DNA of 64,000 nucleotides, from NCBI GenBank assembly GCA_031460455.1, contig JAVKTQ010000001.1, forward strand, positions 248,001-312,000, in the 5' to 3' direction. The position numbers and the translations under genes were made by a program. Below the pieces are notes generated by a model. That model searched no databases. It was given only the letters and a program-made list of their open reading frames with translations, and had not been told where the DNA came from. Origin of the DNA: Sporomusaceae bacterium (GTDB lineage Bacteria > Bacillota > Negativicutes > Sporomusales > UBA7701). This document shows, piece by piece, positions 7,271 through 15,816 of this stretch. The first letter of the stretch is position 1, and every line of letters begins with the position of its first letter.

Positions 7271-8101
7271 GTGTCGGAAATGTTGACGAAGTTATGCGGG
7301 GCGGCGGAGATTGTTCCTAAACTAGTTACCGGCAGGATCGGGATGGTTGTATGCGACAAGGAGAAATGGCTGGTGTGCAATTCGATTGCCGAGCTGGCCA
7401 AACAGGTTGTGGCCGGCGATCCCGTGAAGCCCGGCTCGGCGGCCCATAAGGCGATGGAAAAGCGTGAACGGGTTGTCGTGGAGGTGGCTAAGGAGGTTTA
7501 CGGCATTCCGTATATCGCAATAAGTATGCCGGTGATCGAGGACGGGGCCGTGGTGGGCGCTGTGGCTATCCACGAGTCGCTGGAACGCCGGGAGACGCTG
7601 CTGAATGCGGCCAGGCAGCTTTCCGGCTCGGCGGGCGAGCTTTCCGGCTCGATCGAGTCGATTCTCGCCCAGGCCGAGGAGCTGGCGGCAAGCGGCCGCT
7701 GCCTGAAGGATATGTCGGTGGAGGCTACCCGCCAGGTGGGGGATACCGATAAGGTGGTCGGCTTTATCAAGGATGTGGCCAGCCAGACGAATCTGCTCGG
7801 CCTTAACGCCGCGATCGAGGCGGCGCGGGTCGGCGAGCTGGGGCGCGGCTTCGGCGTGGTGGCCGAGGAGGTGCGCAAGCTGGCGGTGAACAGCGCCGGT
7901 TCGGCGACGCAGATTACAAGTATTTTAGCCGAGATCCGCGATTCGATCGCCAAGATCGCGTCCGAGATTTCGCAGATCGAGGCGGTGGCCGAGCATCAGG
8001 CGGAGACTATCCAGCGGCTGACGGCCCATAGCCAGGCGCTGGCGGCGATGTCTGATCAGATGGCGGGTATGGCAGCCAATTTGGGAAGCGAGAGTAAGTA
8101 A
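7271..8101 (+). CDS. Soluble methyl-accepting chemotaxis-like signalling protein
   Basis: The product has 276 residues and no membrane helix. The N-terminal 115 residues form a small sensor-like alpha/beta domain (motifs [15 protein letters not shown] and [12 protein letters not shown]). The rest is a shortened MCP signalling domain with the conserved hairpin tip ([19 protein letters not shown]...[12 protein letters not shown]). Such cytoplasmic receptors couple to CheA/CheW, whose genes lie about 38 kb downstream. The HAMP domain and much of the adaptation region are missing, so methylation control may be limited. GTG 7271 is preferred over GTG 7262, because GAGGTGG lies five bases before it. 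A promoter precedes it and a terminator follows, so it is a single-gene unit. Confidence 0.85.
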   Translation: MSEMLTKLCGAAEIVPKLVTGRIGMVVCDKEKWLVCNSIAELAKQVVAGDPVKPGSAAHKAMEKRERVVVEVAKEVYGIPYIAISMPVIEDGAVVGAVAIHESLERRETLLNAARQLSGSAGELSGSIESILAQAEELAASGRCLKDMSVEATRQVGDTDKVVGFIKDVASQTNLLGLNAAIEAARVGELGRGFGVVAEEVRKLAVNSAGSATQITSILAEIRDSIAKIASEISQIEAVAEHQAETIQRLTAHSQALAAMSDQMAGMAANLGSESK

Positions 8102-8107
8102 AAATAA

Positions 8108-8133
8108 AACCCCGCTGTTGGCGGGGTTTTTGT
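8108..8133 (+). terminator. Intrinsic terminator after the chemoreceptor-like gene
   Basis: AACCCCGC (8108-8115) pairs with GCGGGGTT (8121-8128) and runs into TTTTGTTTTT. The A-rich left side means it may also serve the converging gene on the minus strand. Confidence 0.9.
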
Positions 8134-8135
8134 TT

Positions 8136-9188
8136 TTACTCTACGATAGCAAGGCGCGGATTCGGTTTGTAGCTGCGGCCTGCTTTGGCGCAGTGCCGGC
8201 CGTCGACCATGACGATGTCGGCGGTGAAGTTGACGTTGTCGGCGAAGAGGCTGGCGCCGACGGCGTAGATGTCGGCAGGGACGCGGGCTGCTTCGAATTC
8301 GGCGATGCGGTCGGCGTTGAAGCCGCCGGAGACCATGATTTTGATGTGCGGGTAGCCGGCTTCGTCGAGGGCGCGGCGGACGTTGGCGACGAGGGGGGCG
8401 CAGACGCCGGTGGGACGGAAGGCGCCCATTTGCGGCAGGACGGAGGCGTCGACGAGGGTGTCGCTGGTGTCGAGGCGGACGGCGAAGAGTTTGCCGTCCA
8501 TGGCGCGGGCGACGGCCAGGGAGGTGGCGACGCAGTCGTTGTCGTAGTCGACGAGGGCGACGCGGCTGACGGCGGGGTCGATGTGGCGGTCGAAGGCGCG
8601 GGTGGCGGCTACGGTGTCGCCGCCGTAGGTGGCGATGAGGGCGTGGGGGATGGTGCCGATGGCTTTGGCGCCCCAGTAGAGGCCGTTGGCGGGGGTGGAG
8701 ACGCCGGCGGCGCCGCCGATGTGGGCTGCGTAGCCATCGCCGGTTTGGGTGCCCCAGGGGTCGAAGCGGGAGGAGAAGAAGAACAGCGGTTTGCCGGCGG
8801 CGGCATTGGCGCAGCGGCGGGTGTTTGTGGCGACTTTGGTCTGGCGGGCGAGGACGCCGAGGTAGACGGTTTCGAGGTGGGAGAAGTCGGCGAGGTCGCC
8901 TTCGATGGTCATGACAGTTTCCCAGGGGGCGATGTCGTCGCCATCGTAGAGGGCTTTTATGACGAGGTTTTCGGGGTTGTGGGCGCATTTTTTGATGATG
9001 GCGATTGCTTCGTCGACGCCGCAGATGACGGCGTGTTGACGCTGGAAGATCTGCATGGTGACGCGGGGGTGGCGGTTGGCGGCGAGGAGGATGTCGCGGG
9101 TGCGGTTGAAGTAGCAGTCGCTGTAAAGGCCGCTTTTTATTTCCTCGGCCGGGAAGGTGAATTTGTCGGGGGAGAGACGCTGTTTCAT
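8136..9188 (-). CDS. Nicotinate phosphoribosyltransferase, short form
   Basis: The product has 350 residues of the nicotinate/quinolinate phosphoribosyltransferase fold. It contains the sequence SGLYSDCYFNRTRDIL near the N-terminus, the region TNTRRCANAA and FFSSRFDPWGTQTGDGYAAHIGG in the middle. The phosphate-binding end has KIMVSGGFNADRI and YAVGASLF. The enzyme would make nicotinate mononucleotide from nicotinate and PRPP in the NAD salvage (Preiss-Handler) route. At about 350 residues it is shorter than PncB of B. subtilis (about 490) and belongs with short archaeal-like and clostridial forms. ATG 9188 is chosen because GGAGG lies eight bases upstream on the minus strand. It is divergent from folP and shares a short intergenic space with it. 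Confidence 0.85.
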   Translation of the reverse strand: MKQRLSPDKFTFPAEEIKSGLYSDCYFNRTRDILLAANRHPRVTMQIFQRQHAVICGVDEAIAIIKKCAHNPENLVIKALYDGDDIAPWETVMTIEGDLADFSHLETVYLGVLARQTKVATNTRRCANAAAGKPLFFFSSRFDPWGTQTGDGYAAHIGGAAGVSTPANGLYWGAKAIGTIPHALIATYGGDTVAATRAFDRHIDPAVSRVALVDYDNDCVATSLAVARAMDGKLFAVRLDTSDTLVDASVLPQMGAFRPTGVCAPLVANVRRALDEAGYPHIKIMVSGGFNADRIAEFEAARVPADIYAVGASLFADNVNFTADIVMVDGRHCAKAGRSYKPNPRLAIVE

Positions 9189-9241
9189 AAGGGAGACCTC
9201 CGCAGGGTTTTTCGGGTGCTTTTTTCCGTTATTGGGCAAAT

Positions 9242-9280
9242 TTGTTTAATACATATACCCATGATACAATAAAATTGTAT
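9242..9280 (+). promoter_or_regulatory. Promoter of the folate cluster with overlapping palindrome
   Basis: TTGTTT (9242-9247) and TACAAT (9265-9270) are spaced by 17 bases. The perfect palindrome ATACAAT-AAA-ATTGTAT (9264-9280) covers the -10 box and the expected start site, so a repressor could bind there. It lies 24 bases before the folP start. Confidence 0.6.
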
Positions 9281-9303
9281 TTACCAGCAAGAGGAGGGCG
9301 GCA

Positions 9304-10515
9304 ATGAATTTTAACCCGCGGTTATTGAATATCGGCAGCGAGGCGCAGGCGCGCGCCGAATTGGCTAGGCTGGGGTGCGATCCGGTCGGGATTAATATTA
9401 TGTCCGCGAAGGCGGTTTTTAAGATAGTGAGACTGGAGAAGGTGCCGGCGAAGGCCGCGAATCTGCTGAAGCAGACGTTCCTGGCCAAGGGTGGCGAGGT
9501 GGCGCTGACGCGGGGGACGGCCGATCTGAGCGTGGCGGAGAGCGATGTGCTGATTTGCGCTACGCTGAAGCAGTACCGCCTGGCGCTGGCCCAGCTGAAG
9601 CTTCAGCCGTGGGGGCTGCCGAAGGTGGCGGCGGCGGTTGAGGCGGCGCTGGCGGCGGAGGCTTTTCCGGCGCGGCGGTATGAGTGGCCGGGACGCGAGC
9701 TGGCGATAGGGCCGGGTCGGACGGTGATTATGGGGATTTTGAATGTTACGCCGGATTCGTTTTCGGACGGCGGCCGGTTTAATCGCCTGGACGATGCGCT
9801 TCGCCACGCGGAGGCGATGCTGGCCGACGGCGCGGATGTGATCGATATCGGCGCGGAGTCGACCCGCCCGTATGGGGGAGCGGTGCAGGTGAGCGCCGCG
9901 GAGGAGATGGAGCGCCTGCTGCCGGTGGTGGAGCGGGTGCTGGCGGTGTCGCCGCTGCCGGTGTCGGTGGATACGTATAAGGCGGCGGTGGCGGCGGAGG
10001 CGCTGCGGCTGGGGGCGCATATGGTGAACGATGTGTGGGGGCTGCAGCGCGACCCTGATATGGCGGCGGTGTGCGCGCGCTATGGGGCGCCGGTGGTTGT
10101 GATGCATAATCAGGAGGGGACGGCGTATGACGGCGATGTGATGGCGGCGGTGTGCGCTTTTTTGCGCCGCAGCGTGGCTGTGGCGACGGAGGCGGGCGTG
10201 GCGGCGGATAAGGTTATCGTCGATCCGGGGATCGGGTTCGGCAAAACGCCGGCCCATAATCTGGCGGTGCTGAACCGCCTGGACGAGCTGAAGGTTTTGG
10301 GGTGCCCGGTGCTGCTGGGGACGTCGCGCAAGCGGTTTATCGGCGAGGCGTTGGGCGGGCTGCCGCCCGGCGACCGCGTGGCGGGGACGGCGGCGACGGT
10401 GGCGTGCGGGATTATGCGCGGGGCGCATATCGTGAGGGTGCACGATGTGAAGGAGATGGCCAAGGTGGCCAGGATGACCGATGTTATTATGAAGGAGGCA
10501 ATGGACAATGGGTAA
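9304..10515 (+). CDS. folP: Dihydropteroate synthase with N-terminal extension
   Basis: The product has 403 residues. The catalytic barrel begins near residue 140 and has the diagnostic sequences GILNVTPDSFSDGG, DIGAESTRP, SVDTYK, VNDVWG, DPGIGFGKT and GTSRKRFIGE. It joins p-aminobenzoate to hydroxymethyl-dihydropterin diphosphate in folate synthesis. The first 130 or so residues are an extra domain absent from the E. coli and B. subtilis enzymes (about 280 residues); similar extensions are known to me from other clostridial and Negativicute FolP proteins, function unknown. ATG 9304 follows AGGAGGG. The 3' end overlaps folB by eight bases, so translation is coupled. Confidence 0.95.
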   Translation: MNFNPRLLNIGSEAQARAELARLGCDPVGINIMSAKAVFKIVRLEKVPAKAANLLKQTFLAKGGEVALTRGTADLSVAESDVLICATLKQYRLALAQLKLQPWGLPKVAAAVEAALAAEAFPARRYEWPGRELAIGPGRTVIMGILNVTPDSFSDGGRFNRLDDALRHAEAMLADGADVIDIGAESTRPYGGAVQVSAAEEMERLLPVVERVLAVSPLPVSVDTYKAAVAAEALRLGAHMVNDVWGLQRDPDMAAVCARYGAPVVVMHNQEGTAYDGDVMAAVCAFLRRSVAVATEAGVAADKVIVDPGIGFGKTPAHNLAVLNRLDELKVLGCPVLLGTSRKRFIGEALGGLPPGDRVAGTAATVACGIMRGAHIVRVHDVKEMAKVARMTDVIMKEAMDNG

Positions 10516-10867
10516 GATTACGCTGCAGAATATGATGTTTTACGGTTATCACGGGGTGTACGAGCACGAGCGCGAGATGGGCCAGCGGTTCGCGGTGGAC
10601 GCGGAGATGAAGCTGGATATGACGAAGGCCGGCGAGACGGACGAGCTGGCGCATTCGCTGGATTATGTGGGTGCGTACGAGGTTATCAGGTCTGTGCTGG
10701 AAAATAACAAGTTCAATTTGATCGAGGCTTTGGCGACGCGGATCGCGGATGCGCTGCTGAAGGGGCCGGTGACGGAGGCGACGGTGAGGGTGCGCAAGCC
10801 GGGGGTGACGCTGCCGGGGCATCTGGATTTCGTCCAGGTGGAAGTGACGCGGAGCCGCAAGCCGTGA
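10508..10867 (+). CDS. folB: Dihydroneopterin aldolase
   Basis: The product has 119 residues, the normal size. It starts with the family motif ITLQNMMFYGYHGVYEHE, followed by RFAVDAEMKLD and LAHSLDYVGAYEVI. The C-terminal region ATVRVRKPGVTLPG matches the end of the fold. FolB converts dihydroneopterin to 6-hydroxymethyl-dihydropterin and glycolaldehyde and works as an octamer. It overlaps folP by eight bases and folK by four, so the three genes form one translational unit for the pterin half of folate synthesis. Confidence 0.95.
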   Translation: MGKITLQNMMFYGYHGVYEHEREMGQRFAVDAEMKLDMTKAGETDELAHSLDYVGAYEVIRSVLENNKFNLIEALATRIADALLKGPVTEATVRVRKPGVTLPGHLDFVQVEVTRSRKP

Positions 10868-11358
10868 TTTGCCTGGGGTTGGGTTCGAACTTGGGAGACC
10901 GGGAGGGAAATATCGCCGCGGCTGTCGCGCGCCTGGCCGCGTGGCCGGGGGTGACGGTGGAGCGAGTGTCGTCGCTTTATGAGACGGCGCCGGTGGGATA
11001 TACGGATCAGCCGGATTTCCTGAACGCGGTTATTTCCGTGCGGACGACGCTGACGCCGCAGGAACTGCTGACGGCCTGCCTGGCGGTGGAGAGGGAGCTT
11101 GGCCGCGAGCGAAAGATCCGCTGGGGGCCGCGGACGGTGGACATCGATGTGCTGTTTTACGATGATGTGGTGCTGGCTACGGAGGTGTTGACGCTGCCGC
11201 ATCCGCGCTTTCACGAGCGTTGTTTCGTGCTGGCGCCGCTGGCGGAGATCGCGGGCGACGCGCCGGTGTACGCCGGCAAGACGGCCGCCGAGCTGGCGGC
11301 GGCGTGCTGCGGCGACGGCGCGGTGAGGCTGTTTGGGAAGCTGGAGCGGGGAGGCTGA
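10864..11358 (+). CDS. folK: 6-hydroxymethyl-dihydropterin pyrophosphokinase
   Basis: The product has 164 residues, typical for the family. It has the opening motif LGLGSNLGDREGNI, then SSLYETAPVGYTDQPDFLNAV. The catalytic signature GPRTVDIDVLFY and the loop LPHPRFHERCFVLAPLAEI follow. It transfers pyrophosphate from ATP to hydroxymethyl-dihydropterin, giving the FolP substrate. GTG 10864 overlaps the folB stop (GTGA), which explains the start without a separate ribosome site. It ends three bases before the following glycosyltransferase gene, so that gene is probably in the same transcript. Confidence 0.95.
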   Translation: MICLGLGSNLGDREGNIAAAVARLAAWPGVTVERVSSLYETAPVGYTDQPDFLNAVISVRTTLTPQELLTACLAVERELGRERKIRWGPRTVDIDVLFYDDVVLATEVLTLPHPRFHERCFVLAPLAEIAGDAPVYAGKTAAELAAACCGDGAVRLFGKLERGG

Positions 11359-11361
11359 GAT

Positions 11362-12495
11362 ATGAAAGAAGGCCGCAAGGTTTTGTTCATCAGCGCGCCC
11401 ATCGGGGCCGGGCATGTGCGGGCGGCCCAGGCGGTGGGGGCGGCTTTGCGGCGTCTGGCCCCGGCTGTGGCGACCGAGTATGCGAATGTGTTCGATTTTT
11501 TCAGCCCGCGTCTGGGGAAGGCGATCCTCGGCGGGTATCTGAAAGTGCTGGATATTTTCCCGCAGGCGTACGGCGCGGCTTACGGCTGGGGCAACAGCAG
11601 CCGCCTGGCGCTGGCCGGGCGGGCGGCGGTGAGCGGTTTTCTGGCCGGGCGGATGGAGAAGTATCTCGCCGCATCAAGGCCGGATTTGATTGTGGTGAGC
11701 CATGCGACGCCGGCCGGGCTGGTGGCGCATTTAGCGGGGCAGGGCCGCCTTGCCGTGCCGACGGTGGCGGTGGTGACGGATTTTGTGGTCCACCGTCTGT
11801 GGGTGTACCCGGAGCTTGGCATGTATTGCGTGGCCCATGAGGGGATGCGCGATTATCTGGCAGCAGCCGGTGTGGCGCGTGACCGGAGCGTGGCGACCGG
11901 CATCCCGGTGGACGGACGGTTTGCGTCGCCGCTGGACAAAGGCGCGGCGCGGGAGGCGCTGGGGCTGCGGGCGGACGCGCCGGTGGCGCTGATCATGGGC
12001 GGCGGCGCGGGGGTGATGCCGATGACGGAGATCGTGGCGACGTTCGAAGCGCTGCGGCGGCCGCTGCAGCTTATCGCCGTGGCCGGCAGGAACGAGGCGC
12101 TGCGGCGGCAGCTGGCGGCGGAGGCGGCGGGGCTCAGGCACTGCACATTGCAGGCGCTGGGGTTTGTCGACAATGTCGATGTGTTGATGGCGGCGGCCGA
12201 CGTGCTGGTGTCGAAGCCGGGCGGGCTGACGGCTGCCGAGGCGCTGTCGCGAGGGCTGCCGCTGGTTATCTATCGGCCGATACCTGGACAGGAGGAGGCG
12301 AATACCGCTTTTCTGACCGCGCACGGCGCGGCGGTGAAGGTGGATTCGGCGTTGGCGCTCGCCGACCTGGCCTACGGTCTGCTCGACGGCCGGTCGGAAG
12401 AGTTGGCTTCTCTCGGGTCGGCGGCTCTCAACCTTGGTAGGCCGGGGGCGGCGGAGGCCGTGGGACGGCTGATTCTCGACCGGTTGGTCAAATAG
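11362..12495 (+). CDS. MurG/UgtP-like glycosyltransferase (MGDG-synthase family)
   Basis: The product has 377 residues in a two-lobe GT-B layout. The N-terminal lobe carries the donor/lipid loop ISAPIGAGHVRAAQA, as in monogalactosyl-diacylglycerol synthase and UgtP, and a DUF-like region PDLIVVSHATPAG. The C-terminal lobe contains the sugar-nucleotide site LIMGGGAGVM and VSKPGGLTAAEAL...PLVIYRPIPGQEEAN. The family glycosylates diacylglycerol at the cytoplasmic membrane face; the exact sugar and acceptor cannot be read from the sequence. It follows folK by three bases. The reason for sitting in a folate operon is not evident. A sigma-A promoter for dprA begins five bases after its stop. Confidence 0.85.
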   Translation: MKEGRKVLFISAPIGAGHVRAAQAVGAALRRLAPAVATEYANVFDFFSPRLGKAILGGYLKVLDIFPQAYGAAYGWGNSSRLALAGRAAVSGFLAGRMEKYLAASRPDLIVVSHATPAGLVAHLAGQGRLAVPTVAVVTDFVVHRLWVYPELGMYCVAHEGMRDYLAAAGVARDRSVATGIPVDGRFASPLDKGAAREALGLRADAPVALIMGGGAGVMPMTEIVATFEALRRPLQLIAVAGRNEALRRQLAAEAAGLRHCTLQALGFVDNVDVLMAAADVLVSKPGGLTAAEALSRGLPLVIYRPIPGQEEANTAFLTAHGAAVKVDSALALADLAYGLLDGRSEELASLGSAALNLGRPGAAEAVGRLILDRLVK

Positions 12496-12499
12496 AGCC

Positions 12500-12528
12500 T
12501 TGACTGATAATTTTTTCCTGGTTATAAT
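12500..12528 (+). promoter_or_regulatory. Strong sigma-A promoter for the dprA-codY block
   Basis: TTGACT (12500-12505) and a perfect TATAAT (12523-12528) are separated by the ideal 17 bases. They lie 33 bases upstream of dprA. Confidence 0.85.
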
Positions 12529-12560
12529 TAGGCCAATGTATTTTATGTGCGGAGGAGCGG

Positions 12561-13661
12561 ATGGTGGAGAGGTATTATCAGGCGGCTTTGACTATGGTTC
12601 ACGGTCTGGGGAATTCCCGGCTCAATTCGCTTGTCGCCTTTTTTGGTAGCGCCCGGCAGGCCTGGTTGGCTTCGCGGCGCGATTTGTTTTTGTGCGGCTG
12701 CTTCGATGAGGCCATCGGTAATAATTTACTTGACCTGCGGGAAAAGATAGATATACACAAAATGGCTGAAGCCTGGGAGCAGAAGGGCATCGGCGTTGTG
12801 TGCGCAACTGACGCCGATTTCCCGGACAGGCTGCGGCGGATTTTCGACCCGCCGCAGGTGCTGTATTACCGCGGCCGCCTGCCTGCTGACGAGCTGTTGA
12901 TCGCCATCGTCGGCGCCCGCAAGGCGTCGGCGTACGGCCGGAACGCGGCGGCGTCGCTGGCGTCCGGCCTGGCCTCCGCGGGAGCGGGGGTGGTGAGCGG
13001 CGCGGCCCGCGGCGTCGACAGCGCGGCCCACGACGGTGCTCTTGGCGCTGGCGGTTATACTGTGGCGGTGCTGGGCTGCGGCGTGGATGTGGTTTATCCG
13101 CCGGAGAACGGTAAATTGCTGGCGCGGATCGCCGAACAGGGGGCGATCGTGTCGGAGTACTGGCCGGGAACCGACCCCCTGCCGCATCACTTCCCGGTGC
13201 GCAACCGGATAATCAGCGGTTTGGCCCGTGGCGTCGCGGTGGTGGAGGCGGCCGAGAAGAGCGGCTCGCTGATTACGGCCGACTGGGCTTTGGAGCAGGG
13301 CCGCGATGTGTTCGCCGTGCCTGGCAGTATTTTTTCCGCAACCAGCGCGGGCGCGAACAGGCTGATCAAGCAGGGGGCCAAGCCGGTGACGACGGCGGCC
13401 GATATTCTCGAGGAGTACGGGCTGGCCTGCGGCGACGGCAAGAAGAGGCCGCCGCGGCCGGAGCCGGCCGGCGACGAGGGGCGGGTATGGGCCGCCTTGA
13501 GCTGCGATACGCCGCTGACTGTGGATGAATTGATCATGAGGGTCGGGTTGCCGGCCCCGGTTATTACATATATATTATTGCAGCTCGAGCTGAAAGATAT
13601 GGCAGCCGAGTTCGGCGGACGACGTTACGTCCGCCTGCCTGGGAGGGAAATGGGTGAGTAA
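12561..13661 (+). CDS. dprA: DNA-processing protein DprA (Smf)
   Basis: The product has 366 residues. A helical N-terminal domain of about 70 residues precedes the Rossmann-like core with IVGARKASAYGR, SGAARGVDSAAH, VLGCGVDVVYPPEN and the loop FPVRNRIISGLARGVAVVEA. A winged-helix-like tail lies at about 300-366. DprA loads RecA onto incoming single-stranded DNA during transformation. GGAGGA at 12551-12556 supports ATG 12561. It is the first gene of a dprA-topA-trmFO-xerC-hslVU-codY block, which has the same order in Bacillus, and it overlaps topA by eight bases. Together with comM it hints at natural transformation, though no pilus or ComEC genes are here. Confidence 0.95.
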   Translation: MVERYYQAALTMVHGLGNSRLNSLVAFFGSARQAWLASRRDLFLCGCFDEAIGNNLLDLREKIDIHKMAEAWEQKGIGVVCATDADFPDRLRRIFDPPQVLYYRGRLPADELLIAIVGARKASAYGRNAAASLASGLASAGAGVVSGAARGVDSAAHDGALGAGGYTVAVLGCGVDVVYPPENGKLLARIAEQGAIVSEYWPGTDPLPHHFPVRNRIISGLARGVAVVEAAEKSGSLITADWALEQGRDVFAVPGSIFSATSAGANRLIKQGAKPVTTAADILEEYGLACGDGKKRPPRPEPAGDEGRVWAALSCDTPLTVDELIMRVGLPAPVITYILLQLELKDMAAEFGGRRYVRLPGREMGE

Positions 13662-15816
13662 AGCGCTGGTCGTAGTCGAATCGCCGGCAAAAGCAAAGAC
13701 GATCGAGAAGTTTCTCGGCAAGAACTACACTGTAAGGGCGTCGATGGGGCACCTCCGCGATCTGCCCAAAAGTCAATTCGGTGTGGATATCGAGCATGAT
13801 TTCGCCCCCAAATATATCAATATCCGCGGCAAGGGCGACCTGATCAAGAATTTGAAAGAAGAGGCCAAAAAGGCCGGCGCTGTTTACCTGGCAACCGACC
13901 CTGACCGGGAAGGCGAGGCGATCGCCTGGCATCTGGCCCACCTCCTGGGCATCGGCGAGCAGAAGGCCTGCCGGATCGAGTTCAACGAGATCACCAAGCC
14001 GGCCATCCAGAAGGCGGTCAAGCATCCGCGTCCCATCGATCTCTCACGGGTGGACGCCCAGCAGGCCCGCCGCATCCTCGACCGCATCGTGGGCTATAAG
14101 CTGAGCCCGCTGTTGTGGCGCAAGGTCCGCAAGGGCCTGAGCGCAGGCAGGGTGCAGTCGGTGGCGGTGCGCCTCATCTGCGACCGCGAGCGGGAGATCC
14201 AGGCGTTCGTGTCGGAAGAGTACTGGACGGTGACCGCCAAGCTCAGAACGAAGCCGAAGGGCGGTCTGTTCGACGCCGAGTTGGTGGCGGTGGACGGAAA
14301 GAAGCCGGAGATCGGCAGCGAGGCTGCCGCCGGCAAGATAACCGGCGAGATGGAGAAGGCGGATTACCGCGTCCGCGAGGTCAAGAAGCGGGAGCGCCGC
14401 CGCAACCCGGCGCCGCCGTTCATCACGAGCAGCCTGCAGCAGGATGCCGCCCGCCGCCTGGGCTTCACGGCCCGCAAGACGATGCTGCTCGCCCAGCAGC
14501 TTTATGAAGGCATCGAGATTACCGGCGTCGGACCGGTGGGCCTGGTGACGTATATCCGCACCGATTCGACGCGGGTGGCGACCTCCGCCCAGGAGGAGGC
14601 GCGCAGCTATGTCACCGCTAAGCACGGGCGCGATTATCTGCCCGACAAGCCGCCGATCTACAGCACGAAAAAGAACGCCCAGGACGCCCACGAGGCGATC
14701 AGGCCGACCAGCCTGGAGCTGAGCCCTGACGCGGTGCAGGGCAGCCTCAGCCGCGACCAGCTGCGCCTTTACGCTCTTATCTGGGAACGGTTCGTCGCCA
14801 GCCAGATGGCGCCGGCCGTATACGACACGCTGACGGTGGAGATCGCCGCCGGCCGCTTCGGCCTGCGGGCCTCCGGCTCGATCCTGAAGTTCCCCGGTTA
14901 TCTCGCCGTGTACGGCGACAGCCGCGACGAGGCCGAGAAGGACGCCCTGCTGCCCGAGGTGGCGGAGGGCCAGGAGCTCAAGCTGCAAAAGTTGCAGCCC
15001 AAACAGCATTTCACCGAGCCGCCGCCGCGCTATACGGAGGCTTCGCTGGTGAAGGTGCTGGAGGAGAAGGGCATCGGCCGGCCGAGCACTTACGCCCCGA
15101 TCATCGAGACGATCCAGGAACGGGGCTATGTGCTGAAGGCCGAGAAGAAGTTTGCGCCGACCGAGCTGGGCTTTGTGGTGGTCGATCTTTTGAAGGAGCA
15201 TTTCCCCGATATCGTGGACGCCGATTTTACCGCCGAGATGGAGGACCGCCTCGACGGCATCGCCGATGAGAAGGTTTCGCGCGCCAAGGTTTTGAAGGAG
15301 TTTTACGACCCGTTCGCCGCCACGCTGACGAGCGCCGACGAGAAGATCGGCAATGTCGAGCTGCCGGTGGAGGTGTCGGATGTGCCGTGCCCCAATTGCG
15401 GCCGCATGCTGGTCGTGAAGCACGGCCGGTTCGGCAATTTCCTCGCTTGTCCGGGTTTCCCGGAGTGCCGGACGACCAAGCCGATCCTCAAGGATACCGG
15501 GGTGAAGTGCCCGCTGTGCGAGGGGGCGGTCGTGGAGCGCCGCACAAAACGGGGCAAGGTGTTTTTCGGCTGCGCCAATTATCCCGAGTGCCAGTTCACT
15601 ACCTGGGATACGCCGCTCAAGGATACGTGCGAGACGTGCGGTTCTTTCAAGGTGCGCCATAATTTCAAGGGTGGCCGCTTTATGGTGATGTGCGGCAACG
15701 CTAATTGCCCGACCCGCGTCAAGGCGGAAGCGGCGGCAGCGGCGAAAAAGACGGCCAAGCCGACCAAGTCGGCCAAGACGAGCGCCAAACGGAAAGCAGG
15801 CAAGAAACGTGGCTAA
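13654..15816 (+). CDS. topA: DNA topoisomerase I (type IA)
   Basis: The product has 720 residues. The Toprim domain contains [17 protein letters not shown] and the metal-binding DPDREGEA. The active tyrosine lies in [10 protein letters not shown] near residue 300. The C-terminal part has three four-cysteine zinc ribbons (CPNC...CPGFPEC, CPLC...CANYPEC, CETC...CGNANC) and a lysine/alanine-rich tail that should bind DNA. It relaxes negative supercoils. The start is GTG 13654, inside the dprA end (eight-base overlap), with GGGAGGG seven bases ahead. It overlaps trmFO by eight bases, so translation of all three genes is coupled. Confidence 0.97.
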   Translation: MSKALVVVESPAKAKTIEKFLGKNYTVRASMGHLRDLPKSQFGVDIEHDFAPKYINIRGKGDLIKNLKEEAKKAGAVYLATDPDREGEAIAWHLAHLLGIGEQKACRIEFNEITKPAIQKAVKHPRPIDLSRVDAQQARRILDRIVGYKLSPLLWRKVRKGLSAGRVQSVAVRLICDREREIQAFVSEEYWTVTAKLRTKPKGGLFDAELVAVDGKKPEIGSEAAAGKITGEMEKADYRVREVKKRERRRNPAPPFITSSLQQDAARRLGFTARKTMLLAQQLYEGIEITGVGPVGLVTYIRTDSTRVATSAQEEARSYVTAKHGRDYLPDKPPIYSTKKNAQDAHEAIRPTSLELSPDAVQGSLSRDQLRLYALIWERFVASQMAPAVYDTLTVEIAAGRFGLRASGSILKFPGYLAVYGDSRDEAEKDALLPEVAEGQELKLQKLQPKQHFTEPPPRYTEASLVKVLEEKGIGRPSTYAPIIETIQERGYVLKAEKKFAPTELGFVVVDLLKEHFPDIVDADFTAEMEDRLDGIADEKVSRAKVLKEFYDPFAATLTSADEKIGNVELPVEVSDVPCPNCGRMLVVKHGRFGNFLACPGFPECRTTKPILKDTGVKCPLCEGAVVERRTKRGKVFFGCANYPECQFTTWDTPLKDTCETCGSFKVRHNFKGGRFMVMCGNANCPTRVKAEAAAAAKKTAKPTKSAKTSAKRKAGKKRG

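Noticed and set aside
8118-9272. Long plus-strand frame opposite the nicotinate phosphoribosyltransferase
   Set aside because: It consists of Gly/Asp/Val-rich low-complexity sequence, the mirror of the real gene, and contains no family motif.
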